Shown: positions 54,946-64,000 of the stretch, one piece after another | Numbering within the stretch: position 1 is the first letter of the stretch | How the letters are laid out: every line of letters starts with the position of its first letter | NCBI GenBank assembly: GCA_964019335.1 | Contig: OZ025681.1 | Coordinates: 124,001 to 188,000, forward strand | Reading direction: 5' to 3' | DNA length: 64,000 nt | Source of the DNA: Diplonema japonicum | Lineage: Eukaryota > Euglenozoa > Diplonemea > Diplonemida > Diplonemidae | The notes under the pieces: generated by a model | Told to the model about the DNA's origin: nothing | The model's input: only the letters and a program-made list of their open reading frames with translations | The model's database searches: none | Position numbers and translations under genes: made by a program

Positions 54946-56680
54946 CTTCGGCTTTACACAGCTGCCTATGTCGGTTCGTTGATGAGCTGCGAAGGCTCAG
55001 CGTGGATTCCGTACTGGCCTAGCATGTGCTCAGAGAGCAGTTTTAATGAGGCAAAATGTGTCTTCTTTCTCAGTCTCGCGTGCTATCGCGTCATCTGGCA
55101 TTTTTTGCCTTTTTGATCCTAACGAAGATTCTGAATTGTGTTCTTACGCAAGAAGGAAAAAAAGAATAATATAAATATAAAGCAAGAAACCATGCTGTTC
55201 ATTCTTTTTTTTTTTTCTTTCTTTTCCTGCTAAAATACTTCTATTTCTTTCTACGCTCGAACAGCTATTCTTTAAAGGTATGTGTTTCTTTTGTAGCAGT
55301 CTCTCACCCACAAGGGGGGGGGGGGGGGGGGGTCCGTCGACAGAAAACTCTCGCCTTCAATGCATAGCACAGCATAGTCTGTACCCGTGTTAAAAGAGGG
55401 ACCGGCCGTTGGTTGTCCGTGCCCGGGGTATAATCTGGAGAAGTTTTGTCAACCCGAAACACGTTGCCAACGTTCTCCTTTGAAGAGGGAAAAAGAAAAA
55501 AAAGGAGAAAAGAAAAAAAAACGCACTTTGATGACAGTTCCTCAGGAGGTCGAGTACTCCCTCTGTCCCAACGTGCTTCACCAGCTGCGGTGCTTATGGG
55601 TCTGCTTGTAGAGTAGCGAAATTGCGTTTTTGAACAGCAACCTCGCAAAATAAGATTTTTCACTGGGAATGGGGGAAGCCACGAAGGATGAAAGGTTTTT
55701 CTTTTTTTTTTTTTTTTTTTTTTTTTCATTTTTTCATTTTTTCTTTTTTTTTTTTTTTTAAAAACCAGTAAAAAGGACGAAGCGTAAGAATATCTAGCGA
55801 TCAAAAAAAGAAAAAAATTAAAATCTGTATAGGCATCTTAAGTACCACTGGATTAACCTCCAAAAACACCCTCGAAACCAGCTTTTGGTTGCACGCAACT
55901 CATATGAGCAGTACTGTTTCAGACGAGTTCGGGAGTGCCCGGGGGGACATATGTAATATGAATCTGTGCTCAGTGTACTCTTTAAGACTATCACGAACCC
56001 GAGGTTTACCCACCCCAATTTTATTCTATTCACTTCTCAGGGCCTTTGAGGGGCGTCTCCGTGTTTTCTTTACACAATGGTTGCGTGCTCGAAGATGTTT
56101 TAATTTTAGAAAAAAAAAAAGAAGAAAAAAAAAAGTCCTTTAATGGTTAAACAAAATTAAAGATCGTGGGGCACGGCAGACGAAATTCATAAAACAAAGA
56201 AAGTAAACAAAACAGCAGTCTTCACGCAATGAAAAAAAAAAAAAAAAAGTAATAATGTCCTAAGATCCTGACACGCCAAAATGAAAATAGTACTGAGCAT
56301 TACGTCACATATGGTGGCCAACCCCTCTACCAGCAGGAAGAGGGAACTGGAGGCGCCTGCAGACGTGCAAAACGTGTGCGGTGACTGCTTCTTACAACAG
56401 AAAAGATGCAGCATGTGACGACATCGCCTGACGACAAGCAGCTTAGGCATGAAACCAACTAGCGAGTTGTTGCCAGCCCCATATGGGTTCTCTCCGTTGC
56501 TAAAATCAACAGCAAGTTCAAAAAAAAAAAAGTCGGTTGGGGGTTAGCCGTGTAGAATAAACAAAGCCTAACAATGCTTTACCCCCCTACCCCACTACTC
56601 TTTTTTTTTTTTTTCTTCTTCTTTTAGCACCAACAATTCAGTGTCGTACAAAAAAAAAAAAAAAAAAAAAAAAAAAGAAA
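54946..56680. other. Intergenic region with R3 and R5 copies
   Basis: R3 at 55400-55495 (AATCTGGAGAAGTTTTGTCA, then ACACGTTGCCAACGTTCTCC) and R5 at 56533-56650 (ACAATGCTTTACCCCCC, then ACAATTCAGTGTCGTAC). Sequence at 55850-56060 and 56270-56480 is of normal composition but gives only short, unsupported frames; an 87-codon minus frame at 56187-56450 was not accepted. Confidence 0.45.
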
Positions 56681-58231
56681 CTACCTCACCCGCCGCCTGA
56701 CACGAATACGCCTCCTGTGCACCCAATGTGTGGCATAGGCCGCCACAGGTACCACAGCGGGAACAGGAGGCGGCACAGGAAGTGGTACAGACGCAACCTG
56801 AGGTGGCGGGGTAGGAGATACAGTAGGCACAGGAAGCGGCGGTGCTGTCGTACCAATGTGCCACCTGTGCTTCACACCAGATTTGACATAATCGTTGACA
56901 TTGAGGAAGCTGGCAACCATGTTTTCCAGCTCGCCCCTCATGTCGCGTGTCTCGGACAACGGTAGCAGGTTCACCGCTAAGTAGTGTGTCAAGACAGATG
57001 TCCAGAAGTGGTGCGAGTGGCCCCCGACGATGAAGTGCGTCCCGTCCTGCGTCACGCACTCCTTCCCGAAGCATTCCGCCCTCAGGCACGTCCTGACCTC
57101 CCCAGGGTTGAGGCAGTCCCCGCGTTTCATATCTGTCGCGTTTTGTAGTAGAGTTGCCGAAAAAACTTTCAGCAAGGGGATGTGTTGCTTGGAAAGCTCT
57201 TTTTCGATGTCAGGGTTCCCCCAGTCGTACTCGCTGGGAGTGTCCCATGTCACTGAAGCCAAGGGTGCCTTTGTGCAGCACTGCGAATAAGACGACTCCT
57301 GCCTGGCGTTGTACTGCCCCTTCTCGAAGAACTGCGGGCTCATCTCTCTGAACAGCAGCATGGGCTTCCCATCCGTCACGTTTGCATTGTACTCCGTCAC
57401 CGTCTCCTCGATCACCTCAGCTAATGATGGGCTCGTCTTGTAGTAATGCAGACCGGGGCTCATAAGAATAATGTCATCCTTCGTGGCGTTAAGCTCAGAC
57501 ACAACAAATCGATAGGCGGAGGCAGGGTTGAGGGGGTGTTGAAGCTTTCCAGCACGGATCCCCACCCAGCATGCTATGGTGTCTGTGAGCCGGATGAATA
57601 CACAGTTCAAACCGTCAGATTTGTAGGACTTTATAGAATAGTTTCCGACACCTGGAAGCTCGCCGAGGTTGTATAGCTTTTCGGGGCCGAGGTCCGGGAT
57701 CAGCGATTCTTGCGACAGCACTGCTACAAGGTGTCGGAAGTGATCGTCTCCAGTACTATCGCCTACTATGAAGAGCTTACGCCCGGAAAGTATTTTTGCG
57801 GTCTCTGTGGGGTTGTGATACGTCATTCTGCATGTTGCTGGCTTGAATATGGGGAATCCTTCCCTTGCTACCCAATTTCCGTACATGGCAAGACGTTCCT
57901 TCATTTCGCGGGCGTAGTCGAACCAAGGGAGGGCGCTTGCGCAGGATTTTATGTTCCAGCAGTCTTTCCAGCGTATGGGCATGCCGTAGCGTTGCGGCTC
58001 GCGTTCGTATTCCCAGGTTCCTTTCACGTGTTTGCTGAAGTCGCAGAGTTGGGTAGGGGAAGGGGAGGGTTCATCGTCGTTGCTGTTGTTGCTGCTGTCT
58101 TTTGGGGTTTTGAACAGCAGGCTTTTGACCCTTTTGTGGTTCAGACGTACGCCGTCTTCCTTTAGTATTGAGGAGTAGCTTGTGGCTAACATAACGCAGA
58201 TTAGAAAGACGCACCATTTGTCGTTGCCCAT
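56681..58231 (-). CDS. Secreted PMR5/Cas1-type (PC-esterase) acyl-esterase-like protein
   Basis: 516 residues from MGNDKW. The N-terminus (5-20) is a signal peptide or anchor, then a polar spacer. The SGNH-type catalytic elements of the PC-esterase/TBL family are present: RKLFIVGDSTGDD with Ser159 in GDS, MSPGLHYY, and DGTHF (396-399) as the DxxH motif. Two CW...C-type Cys residues precede the GDS motif, as in that family. A Pro/Val-rich tail (residues about 460-500) ends in a strongly basic Arg patch (RRRIRVRRRVR). Family members add or remove acetyl groups on polysaccharides in the secretory pathway; I infer a similar role on the cell-surface glycan. The Pro-rich tail is unusual for the family. 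Confidence 0.7.
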   Translation of the reverse strand: MGNDKWCVFLICVMLATSYSSILKEDGVRLNHKRVKSLLFKTPKDSSNNSNDDEPSPSPTQLCDFSKHVKGTWEYEREPQRYGMPIRWKDCWNIKSCASALPWFDYAREMKERLAMYGNWVAREGFPIFKPATCRMTYHNPTETAKILSGRKLFIVGDSTGDDHFRHLVAVLSQESLIPDLGPEKLYNLGELPGVGNYSIKSYKSDGLNCVFIRLTDTIACWVGIRAGKLQHPLNPASAYRFVVSELNATKDDIILMSPGLHYYKTSPSLAEVIEETVTEYNANVTDGKPMLLFREMSPQFFEKGQYNARQESSYSQCCTKAPLASVTWDTPSEYDWGNPDIEKELSKQHIPLLKVFSATLLQNATDMKRGDCLNPGEVRTCLRAECFGKECVTQDGTHFIVGGHSHHFWTSVLTHYLAVNLLPLSETRDMRGELENMVASFLNVNDYVKSGVKHRWHIGTTAPPLPVPTVSPTPPPQVASVPLPVPPPVPAVVPVAAYATHWVHRRRIRVRRRVR

Positions 58232-60353
58232 GATGTTATAAAAAAACTGTATTGGCTTACACGGACTGAGCCCACCATCATGGATACCCAGATAGCAAGA
58301 TCTGGGTACAGAAAGTACAGGAGTGACAAGGATTCTTTTGCCAGTTTTATGCGTTCGTAGGCTTGTTTGAGTAATAAAAAAAAAAAGAGAGAGAAAGAAA
58401 AGAAAAGAAAAAAGAAAAAAAAAGAGGGGAATAATGGGGAGGGAGATGCTAGCAAAAAAAAAAAAAAAAAAAAAAAAAACAAGGTCTGTTCGGGGGAGGG
58501 AGGGGGAGGAAGTGAGGGTATATTGGTTTATAACACAAAGTTAGCCCTTTTTTTTCTTTTTTTTTCTTCTTTCTTTTTACTTTCCCCCCTTTTTTTTTTC
58601 TCCCTCCTTTTTCTATATAACCTCAGTGCTCCTTATGTAACCCATCGTCGTTATATTTCTTCTTTTCTTCAACATGCCGTTTCTCAACCTTTTTCTCTTC
58701 GTTTTTTTTCTTTTTTCTTATTTTTTTTTTTTTTTTGTGCAGCAAAAAAAAAAAAAAAAAAAAAAAAACAGAGAATTGAGCACATAGAAAGGAAGCATCA
58801 TGTACCGCGAAAAGAAGGCATTAGCAGAATAAAAAAAAAAAGGGAAAAGAAAAGGGAGGGATATGTATAAAAAAAGGGAGGAAAAGAAGAAGGAAAAGAA
58901 ATAAATAACAAGAGAGGAAAAGAAAGGAAAAATAAATAAGAAATTAAAAAAAAAAACTGGATATTTAGAAATTGCGAAAAAAAAAAAATAAAAAAAAGTG
59001 TTTTTTTTTTCCTTTTTTTTTTCCCCCTCCCAGAGGGGAGGGGGAGTGACAAAAAAATTTAAGGGGGAGAAGAAAAAAAAATAGAAATTATAGAAATTGA
59101 GAAACGAGATCGCCCACATCTTATAAGGTGTATAAAGGACAACATTATTTTCTTATTTTCCTTGTTTTCTTTCTTTTTTCTTTTTTTTTTCTTGCTCTTT
59201 CCTGGCTTTTTCCTTTCTTTTCAAGTCTTCTTTTTTTTTAAAGTATATTCCTTTAGCGAAAGAAGGGAAAAAAGCGGGGGGAATAATATAAGAGAAGAAA
59301 AAAAAAAAAAAAAGAAGAAAATAAAAAAAGAAAAATAGTTTTTTTTTTTTGGTTTTCTTTTTTTCTTTTTCTTTTTCTTTCTTGATATGGATTTTTGCGC
59401 TCTTTTCTCTTTCCTTCTTTTCAAATAAAAAAGGGGGGGGGGTGACGGCAAGGAAGCCGATGTTTACTTCTTTTCTGGGTATTATTCTCTTTTGTTTCTT
59501 CTTCTTTGTCTTTCTGTTTTCCCCGTCTTGTTGCCGAAGGCTTAATATACCTACCGCACTACAAATCAGGGTTTAAGAAAGAAAAAAAAGGGGGGCAGAA
59601 AAAAAAAGAGTGCGTCTCTGCAAGAGGTAGGCTTAAACACCTACGCTGAGATTGCTTTCTTTTCGTTTCATTTAAAAAAAAAAAAGAAAGTCAAAAGGGC
59701 TTCGTACTTAATATGGAAAATGGAAACGATTACAAAAAGAATAAGAAGGAAAAATTCCAAGAATACCAGTTTTTCGAAATCGAAAAAGTTGTACAATTTA
59801 TCCTATGACTGAGACATCGATATTTCCAAATATTTTTTCCCCGTTCTATATTGAGTACAAATAAGGTATAGAATAATAATAGAAGAAAAAAAATAATAAT
59901 AATTCGTGAGAAGAAAAAAACTCTTTTTTTTCGTTTGCTAGTAGGGGGGCTTTTTTTCTTTTTTTTTTTCTCCTCGTGTTTGCCAGAAATAAAAAAAAAA
60001 AAAAAAAAGGAATGAAAGAAAAAAAAGAAAAAAAAAAAAAAGGAAAAAAAAAAACTCTTAAAAACCCAAAGAAACCGCTGCACTGCAAAAAAAAAAAGAA
60101 GAAAAAAGAATGAAGAAAAAAAATATATAGGTGTACATGCATCACTATATTTCTTTTCGAGTTCCATTCCCTTCCCCCCCCCCCTTTTTTTTGCATTTTG
60201 ATACAGTCCGTTGTGGGCTTAAAAGAAAAGAGTGGGTCTTGACTGCACAAGCCGGGTGTAACCTGTAAGAGGTTAACCCAGAAGGCTACCCCAACTCTTC
60301 AAACAAAAATAATATGGTAAAACTGGCGCCCTTTTGCTCAAGTAAGGAAGCTA

Positions 60354-60395
<42 letters not shown>

Positions 60396-60457
60396 ATAGG
60401 TATAGAAACCTAATATGAGCACCCTTACACTCTGCACAAAAGTACAAGTTTTTTGTT

Positions 60458-60505
<48 letters not shown>

Positions 60506-61696
60506 TAAAACCACATTTGTTTTTGTACCGAAATAAATATAAAAAACAAAAAAAAACGAAAACAAAAAACAAGAAAAGGAATATTTTGTAGCCTCTGACC
60601 TGACGCAGCTGGGTCATTTGTTTTTTTTTTTTCTTTCTTTTTTTCTATTTGTCATTGTGTTTCTTTTCTACAACTGTTATCCTTCCTTTTTGTCACCTCT
60701 ATGCTAGATTTACGGGGGGGAAAAAAAAATTAAACAAAAAAAGTAAATACCCATCGTAGGGTCCATTTTTCTGTGTTTCTTTCAACAGACCTTTAACGAA
60801 AGAGGGACTCTCAAAAGGCAGGATTTATTTTCGACAAAAAGTGTCAATGCTACAAACCTTCTTCCTTTTTCTTTCTGTTATCATTTTCTTTTTATTTTTA
60901 TTTTTATTTCCTGTTTATCATTTCTTTTCATTCCTTCCCTTTTTTTTTTTTCCTTCTTTTTTTCAGGCTGATTGCAAGGTGCCCAAAGATACTTTTCGAG
61001 TCGCCTGCAATGGTTTCTGTTCTTTTTTTTTCTTTTGAAAATGAATAGAGATCAATTTCAAGAAGGACCTCCAAAAGATATCCTTTTTTTTTTTCTTCTT
61101 TTCTTTTTTCTGATTTGCAGTTTCTTCTTCTTTTTTTTTTTTTGAAAAAAAAAAAATAGAAGTCTATCAAAAAAAACTTTTTTTTTTCTTCTTCGTTTGC
61201 TTTGCTTGTTAAACTAAAATACTCTCACATTTTTTTTTTTTCTTCCATAGAAGAAAAAAACGGCTTTATATATAAAAAAAGTAGTTAAATAATAAAAAGA
61301 TTTTTCATTTTTAATAGAAATGTAAAAGCACCACGAATATTTGGGGGAAAAGGAAAATAAAATAATTAAGTGCTTTAGCCTTGTTCCTTGTTACAACATC
61401 TGCTGTGACTGAAATATCTGTTTAAATACACGGCTTTACCAAAAGGAAGATTTTGCAGATTGACACCATCCTAAAAAGTTTAGTCATTCTTTGGGTGGAC
61501 AACGATAGATAACCAACTCCAGTGGTGTCAAATAGATCGATGGGCTGTTTTTTTCTTTCTTCTTTTTTTTCCTCCCCCCCCTTTCTTTCTCCTTCTTTTC
61601 TTAATCTAGAACAATAAAAAAAAGATAGGAAAAGAAAACGAGGGGGGAAAAAAAGTAAAATTGAACTATTGTTAAAAGAGAGGCAAAGGGCCCCCC

Positions 61697-61698
<2 letters not shown>

Positions 61699-61731
<33 letters not shown>
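61699..61731. repeat. (CA)16 microsatellite
   Basis: An uninterrupted CA dinucleotide run of about 33 bases, flanked by poly(C) on the left and purine-rich DNA on the right. Confidence 0.95.
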
Positions 61732-61733
<2 letters not shown>

Positions 61734-62026
61734 GAGAAAAAAAAGGGGACTAATTTTGTTTTTTCTTCTTGGGTCCCTTTTCTTTTCTCGTTCCCCCCCT
61801 CATTTTTTTTCTTTGTCCTTTTTCTGGCTAATAGGGGGCAACAAGTGAGCCGGAAAAAAAAATTTTAAAAAAAAAAAAAAGAAAAAAGGGGAAAAGGAAA
61901 CAGGAAATAATGCGGTTTTTTTGTTTTCTTTTCAAGGAGGACAGAGATAACGAAGGTGGGAGGGGGGGAAGAGAAAAACAAAAAAGAAAAAAAAAATGTT
62001 ATTTTCAAAAATGAAAAAGAATAAGG

Positions 62027-62063
<37 letters not shown>

Positions 62064-62540
62064 CCCTCCTTTCTTCTTCTTTTTCATTTCTACAAAAAAA
62101 AAAAAAAAAAAAAAAAAAACAATATACCCACGTGCACAATAAATAAATAATAAAAAAAAGTAAACGACAGTTTAATCAATATAATAAAGACCAATTGCCT
62201 TAAAACTAAAGGGTATAATTTGAGATCGCATTTTCTTTTTTTTTTTTGGATAAAACTGAAAGCTGCCCCCCATAAAAAAAAAGAAATTTCGTCAGTAAAA
62301 AGATGGGGGGAGGGGGGAAACAAAATAAATAACCCCACAGCCCAGTGCCGGACGCCTCAAAAGAATTATTTTTTTCCTGGGGCTTAACATCAAAGAGCAT
62401 TATGGAAACGGGAGGAGGGCGAGAAAAAGCTAGTGGCTATTTTATAGCAATCTTCTCTTTTTCAAAACATATCAACAAAAAAAGGGGGGGGGGGGAAATA
62501 GACTTTCCGAGGGCTCCCACTTTCAAAGAGGGAGAAAATA

Positions 62541-62581
62541 AATTCACTATTATAGGTACGTAGTGGTTAGCAACGGCCCGC
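62541..62581 (+). repeat. Dispersed repeat R1, copy in the desert
   Basis: TTCACTATTATAGGTACG followed by TAGTGGTTAGCAACGGCCCGC, only a few differences from the copies at 19728 and 41331. Confidence 0.8.
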
Positions 62582-63124
62582 AAATAAAAGTTTTCCTCCT
62601 TATATAGCCTATTTTAAGAACAAAAGAGAAAAAAAAAAGAAAACGAAAGAACATGTAAATTGTGAAATAAAAAGAAAAGGGGAATATTACCAAAAAAAGA
62701 AAAAAAAATGGGGGAAGGGGAAAAAAAGGGAGGGGGGGGGGGGGGGGCATAGCTTTCTAAATCCCATTTTTGGTTGTTTGATTAAATCTTATAGTACCTT
62801 GCAGAGAGAGAAAAAGGAAAAAAAAAAGAGGAGGGAGAGAGAGAGAATATGAGGGGGGGGAAGAAAAAATCCCCCCCCCCATTTGCGAAAAAAAAACTTT
62901 TTTTTTCTCATGAAGATGTTGGGAGAAAAAAAAAAAAAAAAAGAAGAGAAAAAAAAAAAAAAGAATATTGTGACATTTCTTCACACATACTATTGACGCA
63001 AAACAAAAATATTAATATTTTCTTTTTTTCTTCTTTTATACCCCCCTCTTGTTAAATAAATAAAATAAGAAGGCTTTTTTTTTTTTTTTTTCTTTTTTTT
63101 TGCTTGAACAAGAAAAATATATTT

Positions 63125-63826
63125 TTAAATTCCGGCTCTTGACCTCAACACAGCCTCGCGCTTCAAGCGGGTAAAATGAATGTGGACGTAAGTACAAGCA
63201 GCACCCCTCGAGCAGGTTCTACCAATTTCTTTCCCGAACTCCCTGCAGCGCGTGATGTCTGTCGGTCTCACCCTCCACTGGGAAGAGCACTCACGACACC
63301 TCAAAATTGCGTACCCCCGTTTCACCCTAAGGTTTTCCCAAGTATTATGAGCACAAGGAGGAACAGGAATAGTTGATTCACTCGAGGAACACTCAGGGGT
63401 TGAAACGGGTGTCACAGACCTGGTGGAACAGGGCGACACAGAGTATGTCAAAGGGGCAGCGCTTGCTTCAATGGATTCTATTAAGAATCCGTTTTTCTGC
63501 AGGGTGACTGTCCATATTTGTTTAACCACGTGCTTCTGGGGGCAGGGCGCCACACCAATGTCGAAGATTATTTCCATTTTGCCCTCACCCACCTGCACTG
63601 CCCCGTCTAGGCCCCACATCACGGTGCAGTTCCACCCCCATGAGCTCATCACACTATTGTAGTAACGGCAAACTTGGTCATGGCCGCGGAGGGTGATGTC
63701 CTTGCCCTTGACAGTGTCCTTGACCACCACCGTCTGTGCCAGGTAAGTCTGTACCCATTCTGCCACTGTGCCTTCTTCCATGGCAGTCTGCCATGCGGTC
63801 CAGTAGTGGGCAACCTTGTCGAACAT
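63125..63826 (-). CDS. NTF2/SnoaL-like protein with a C-terminal HNxWE Cys/His domain
   Basis: 233 residues, ATG after an A-rich leader. Residues 1-125 look like a cone-shaped NTF2/SnoaL-type fold: an initial helix (VAHYWTAWQTAMEEG), LAQTVVVKDTVKGKDITLRG, HDQVCRYYNSVM, and long alternating strands ending WTVTLQKNGFLIESIEA. A Ser/Thr/Pro linker (130-155) leads to CAHNTWENLRVKRGYAILRC, then REC, RCREFGKEIGRTC, and SRGAACTYVHIH, the same block as in the gene at 38243-38602, with CCCH-like spacing C-x10-C-x5-C-x3-H. NTF2-like domains bind small ligands or partner proteins. The combination is not one I know. Zinc binding is inferred. Confidence 0.7.
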   Translation of the reverse strand: MFDKVAHYWTAWQTAMEEGTVAEWVQTYLAQTVVVKDTVKGKDITLRGHDQVCRYYNSVMSSWGWNCTVMWGLDGAVQVGEGKMEIIFDIGVAPCPQKHVVKQIWTVTLQKNGFLIESIEASAAPLTYSVSPCSTRSVTPVSTPECSSSESTIPVPPCAHNTWENLRVKRGYAILRCRECSSQWRVRPTDITRCREFGKEIGRTCSRGAACTYVHIHFTRLKREAVLRSRAGI

Positions 63827-63828
63827 TC

Positions 63829-63860
<32 letters not shown>

Positions 63861-64000
63861 GTAAGAAGAAAAAAAAAAAAAAATTAAAATCTTTTTTTTT
63901 TTTAAAAAAAAAGATTTTGTGAAATAAAAAAAAAAATAAAAAAAAAATATAAAAATAAAAAAAAAAGAAATAAATAAAGGAGGGGGAGAGAGAGAGAGAG
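63827..64000. other. Low-complexity end of window
   Basis: Poly(T) then poly(A) and AG runs upstream of the last gene. Nothing else seen. Confidence 0.6.

Larger units (their letters stand above)
58232..63124. other. Low-complexity desert of 4.9 kb
   Basis: Almost entirely poly(A), poly(T) and purine or pyrimidine runs. Recognisable pieces: an R5-like segment at 60229-60300 (GGTGTAACCTGTAAGAGG, then CTACCCCAACTC), a (CA)n microsatellite at 61699-61731, and an R1 core at 62541-62581. No gene is supported; Phe/Lys-rich frames are homopolymer products. Confidence 0.65.

Noticed and set aside
56187-56450. 87-codon minus-strand frame with a hydrophobic end
   Set aside because: No family similarity, and half of it is low-complexity Phe/Leu from a poly(A) run.
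1-64000. CRISPR arrays, tRNA or rRNA genes, bacterial-type operons
   Set aside because: No spaced direct-repeat arrays, no cloverleaf-forming sequence and no rRNA motifs were seen; gene structure is eukaryotic.

Overview
The window comes from a nuclear genome of a unicellular eukaryote (protist) whose lineage I cannot fix from sequence alone. Evidence is GT-AG introns of only 33-50 bases, secreted and multi-membrane proteins, fused eukaryotic protein kinases, APE-type LINEs and piggyBac transposons. GC-normal coding islands sit in intergenic DNA full of poly(A)/poly(T) and poly(G)/poly(C) runs. Every host gene I can support is on the minus strand.

Left part (1-18.3 kb): a tandem array of polycystin-1-like membrane proteins. 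Gene A (2295-9567) and gene B (11669-18326) are nearly complete, and the signal-peptide exon of a third copy runs off the left edge (1-49). Each is assembled here from several exons: signal peptide, Pro/Thr-rich stalk, a REJ/GAIN-like ectodomain, TM1, a cytosolic loop, TM2-3, a C2 domain and about nine more membrane segments. A and B alternate between nearly identical and strongly diverged blocks, which points to gene conversion. A 5'-truncated LINE copy and scraps of a second LINE family lie between the genes.

Middle (18.4-41.6 kb): mostly repeats and a few genes. There is a TIR-bounded element with a small ORF and a long stem-loop (21.3-22.1 kb), a truncated LINE-B (23.6-25.0 kb), a two-exon gene for a 514-residue protein of unknown function (26.4-28.0 kb), a dead piggyBac with matched 14-base ends (28.6-30.2 kb), a protein kinase fused to what looks like a degenerate kinesin motor (31.9-33.7 kb), a secreted beta-propeller glycosidase-like protein, a type II membrane sulfotransferase-like protein, a small Cys/His-rich protein, and a second piggyBac with TTAA duplications (39.1-40.9 kb).

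Right part (41.6-64 kb): a multi-membrane protein combining a degenerate nucleotide-cyclase domain with a tyrosine-kinase-like domain, a membrane-anchored pseudokinase, an AT-rich foldback element, a full-length but frameshifted LINE-A (47.2-53.5 kb) whose first ORF starts with an OTU-protease-like domain, a PMR5/Cas1-type acyl-esterase-like secreted protein, a 4.9 kb low-complexity desert, and an NTF2-like protein sharing a novel-looking Cys/His domain with the small gene at 38.2 kb.

Functionally the host genes lean toward the cell surface and signalling (polycystin-like receptors, membrane kinases, carbohydrate-modifying enzymes), with no operon-like pathway. Short dispersed repeats recur in the gaps, all in one orientation. 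Most exciting candidates: the kinase-pseudokinesin fusion, the conversion mosaic of polycystin-like genes, and the shared Cys/His domain.
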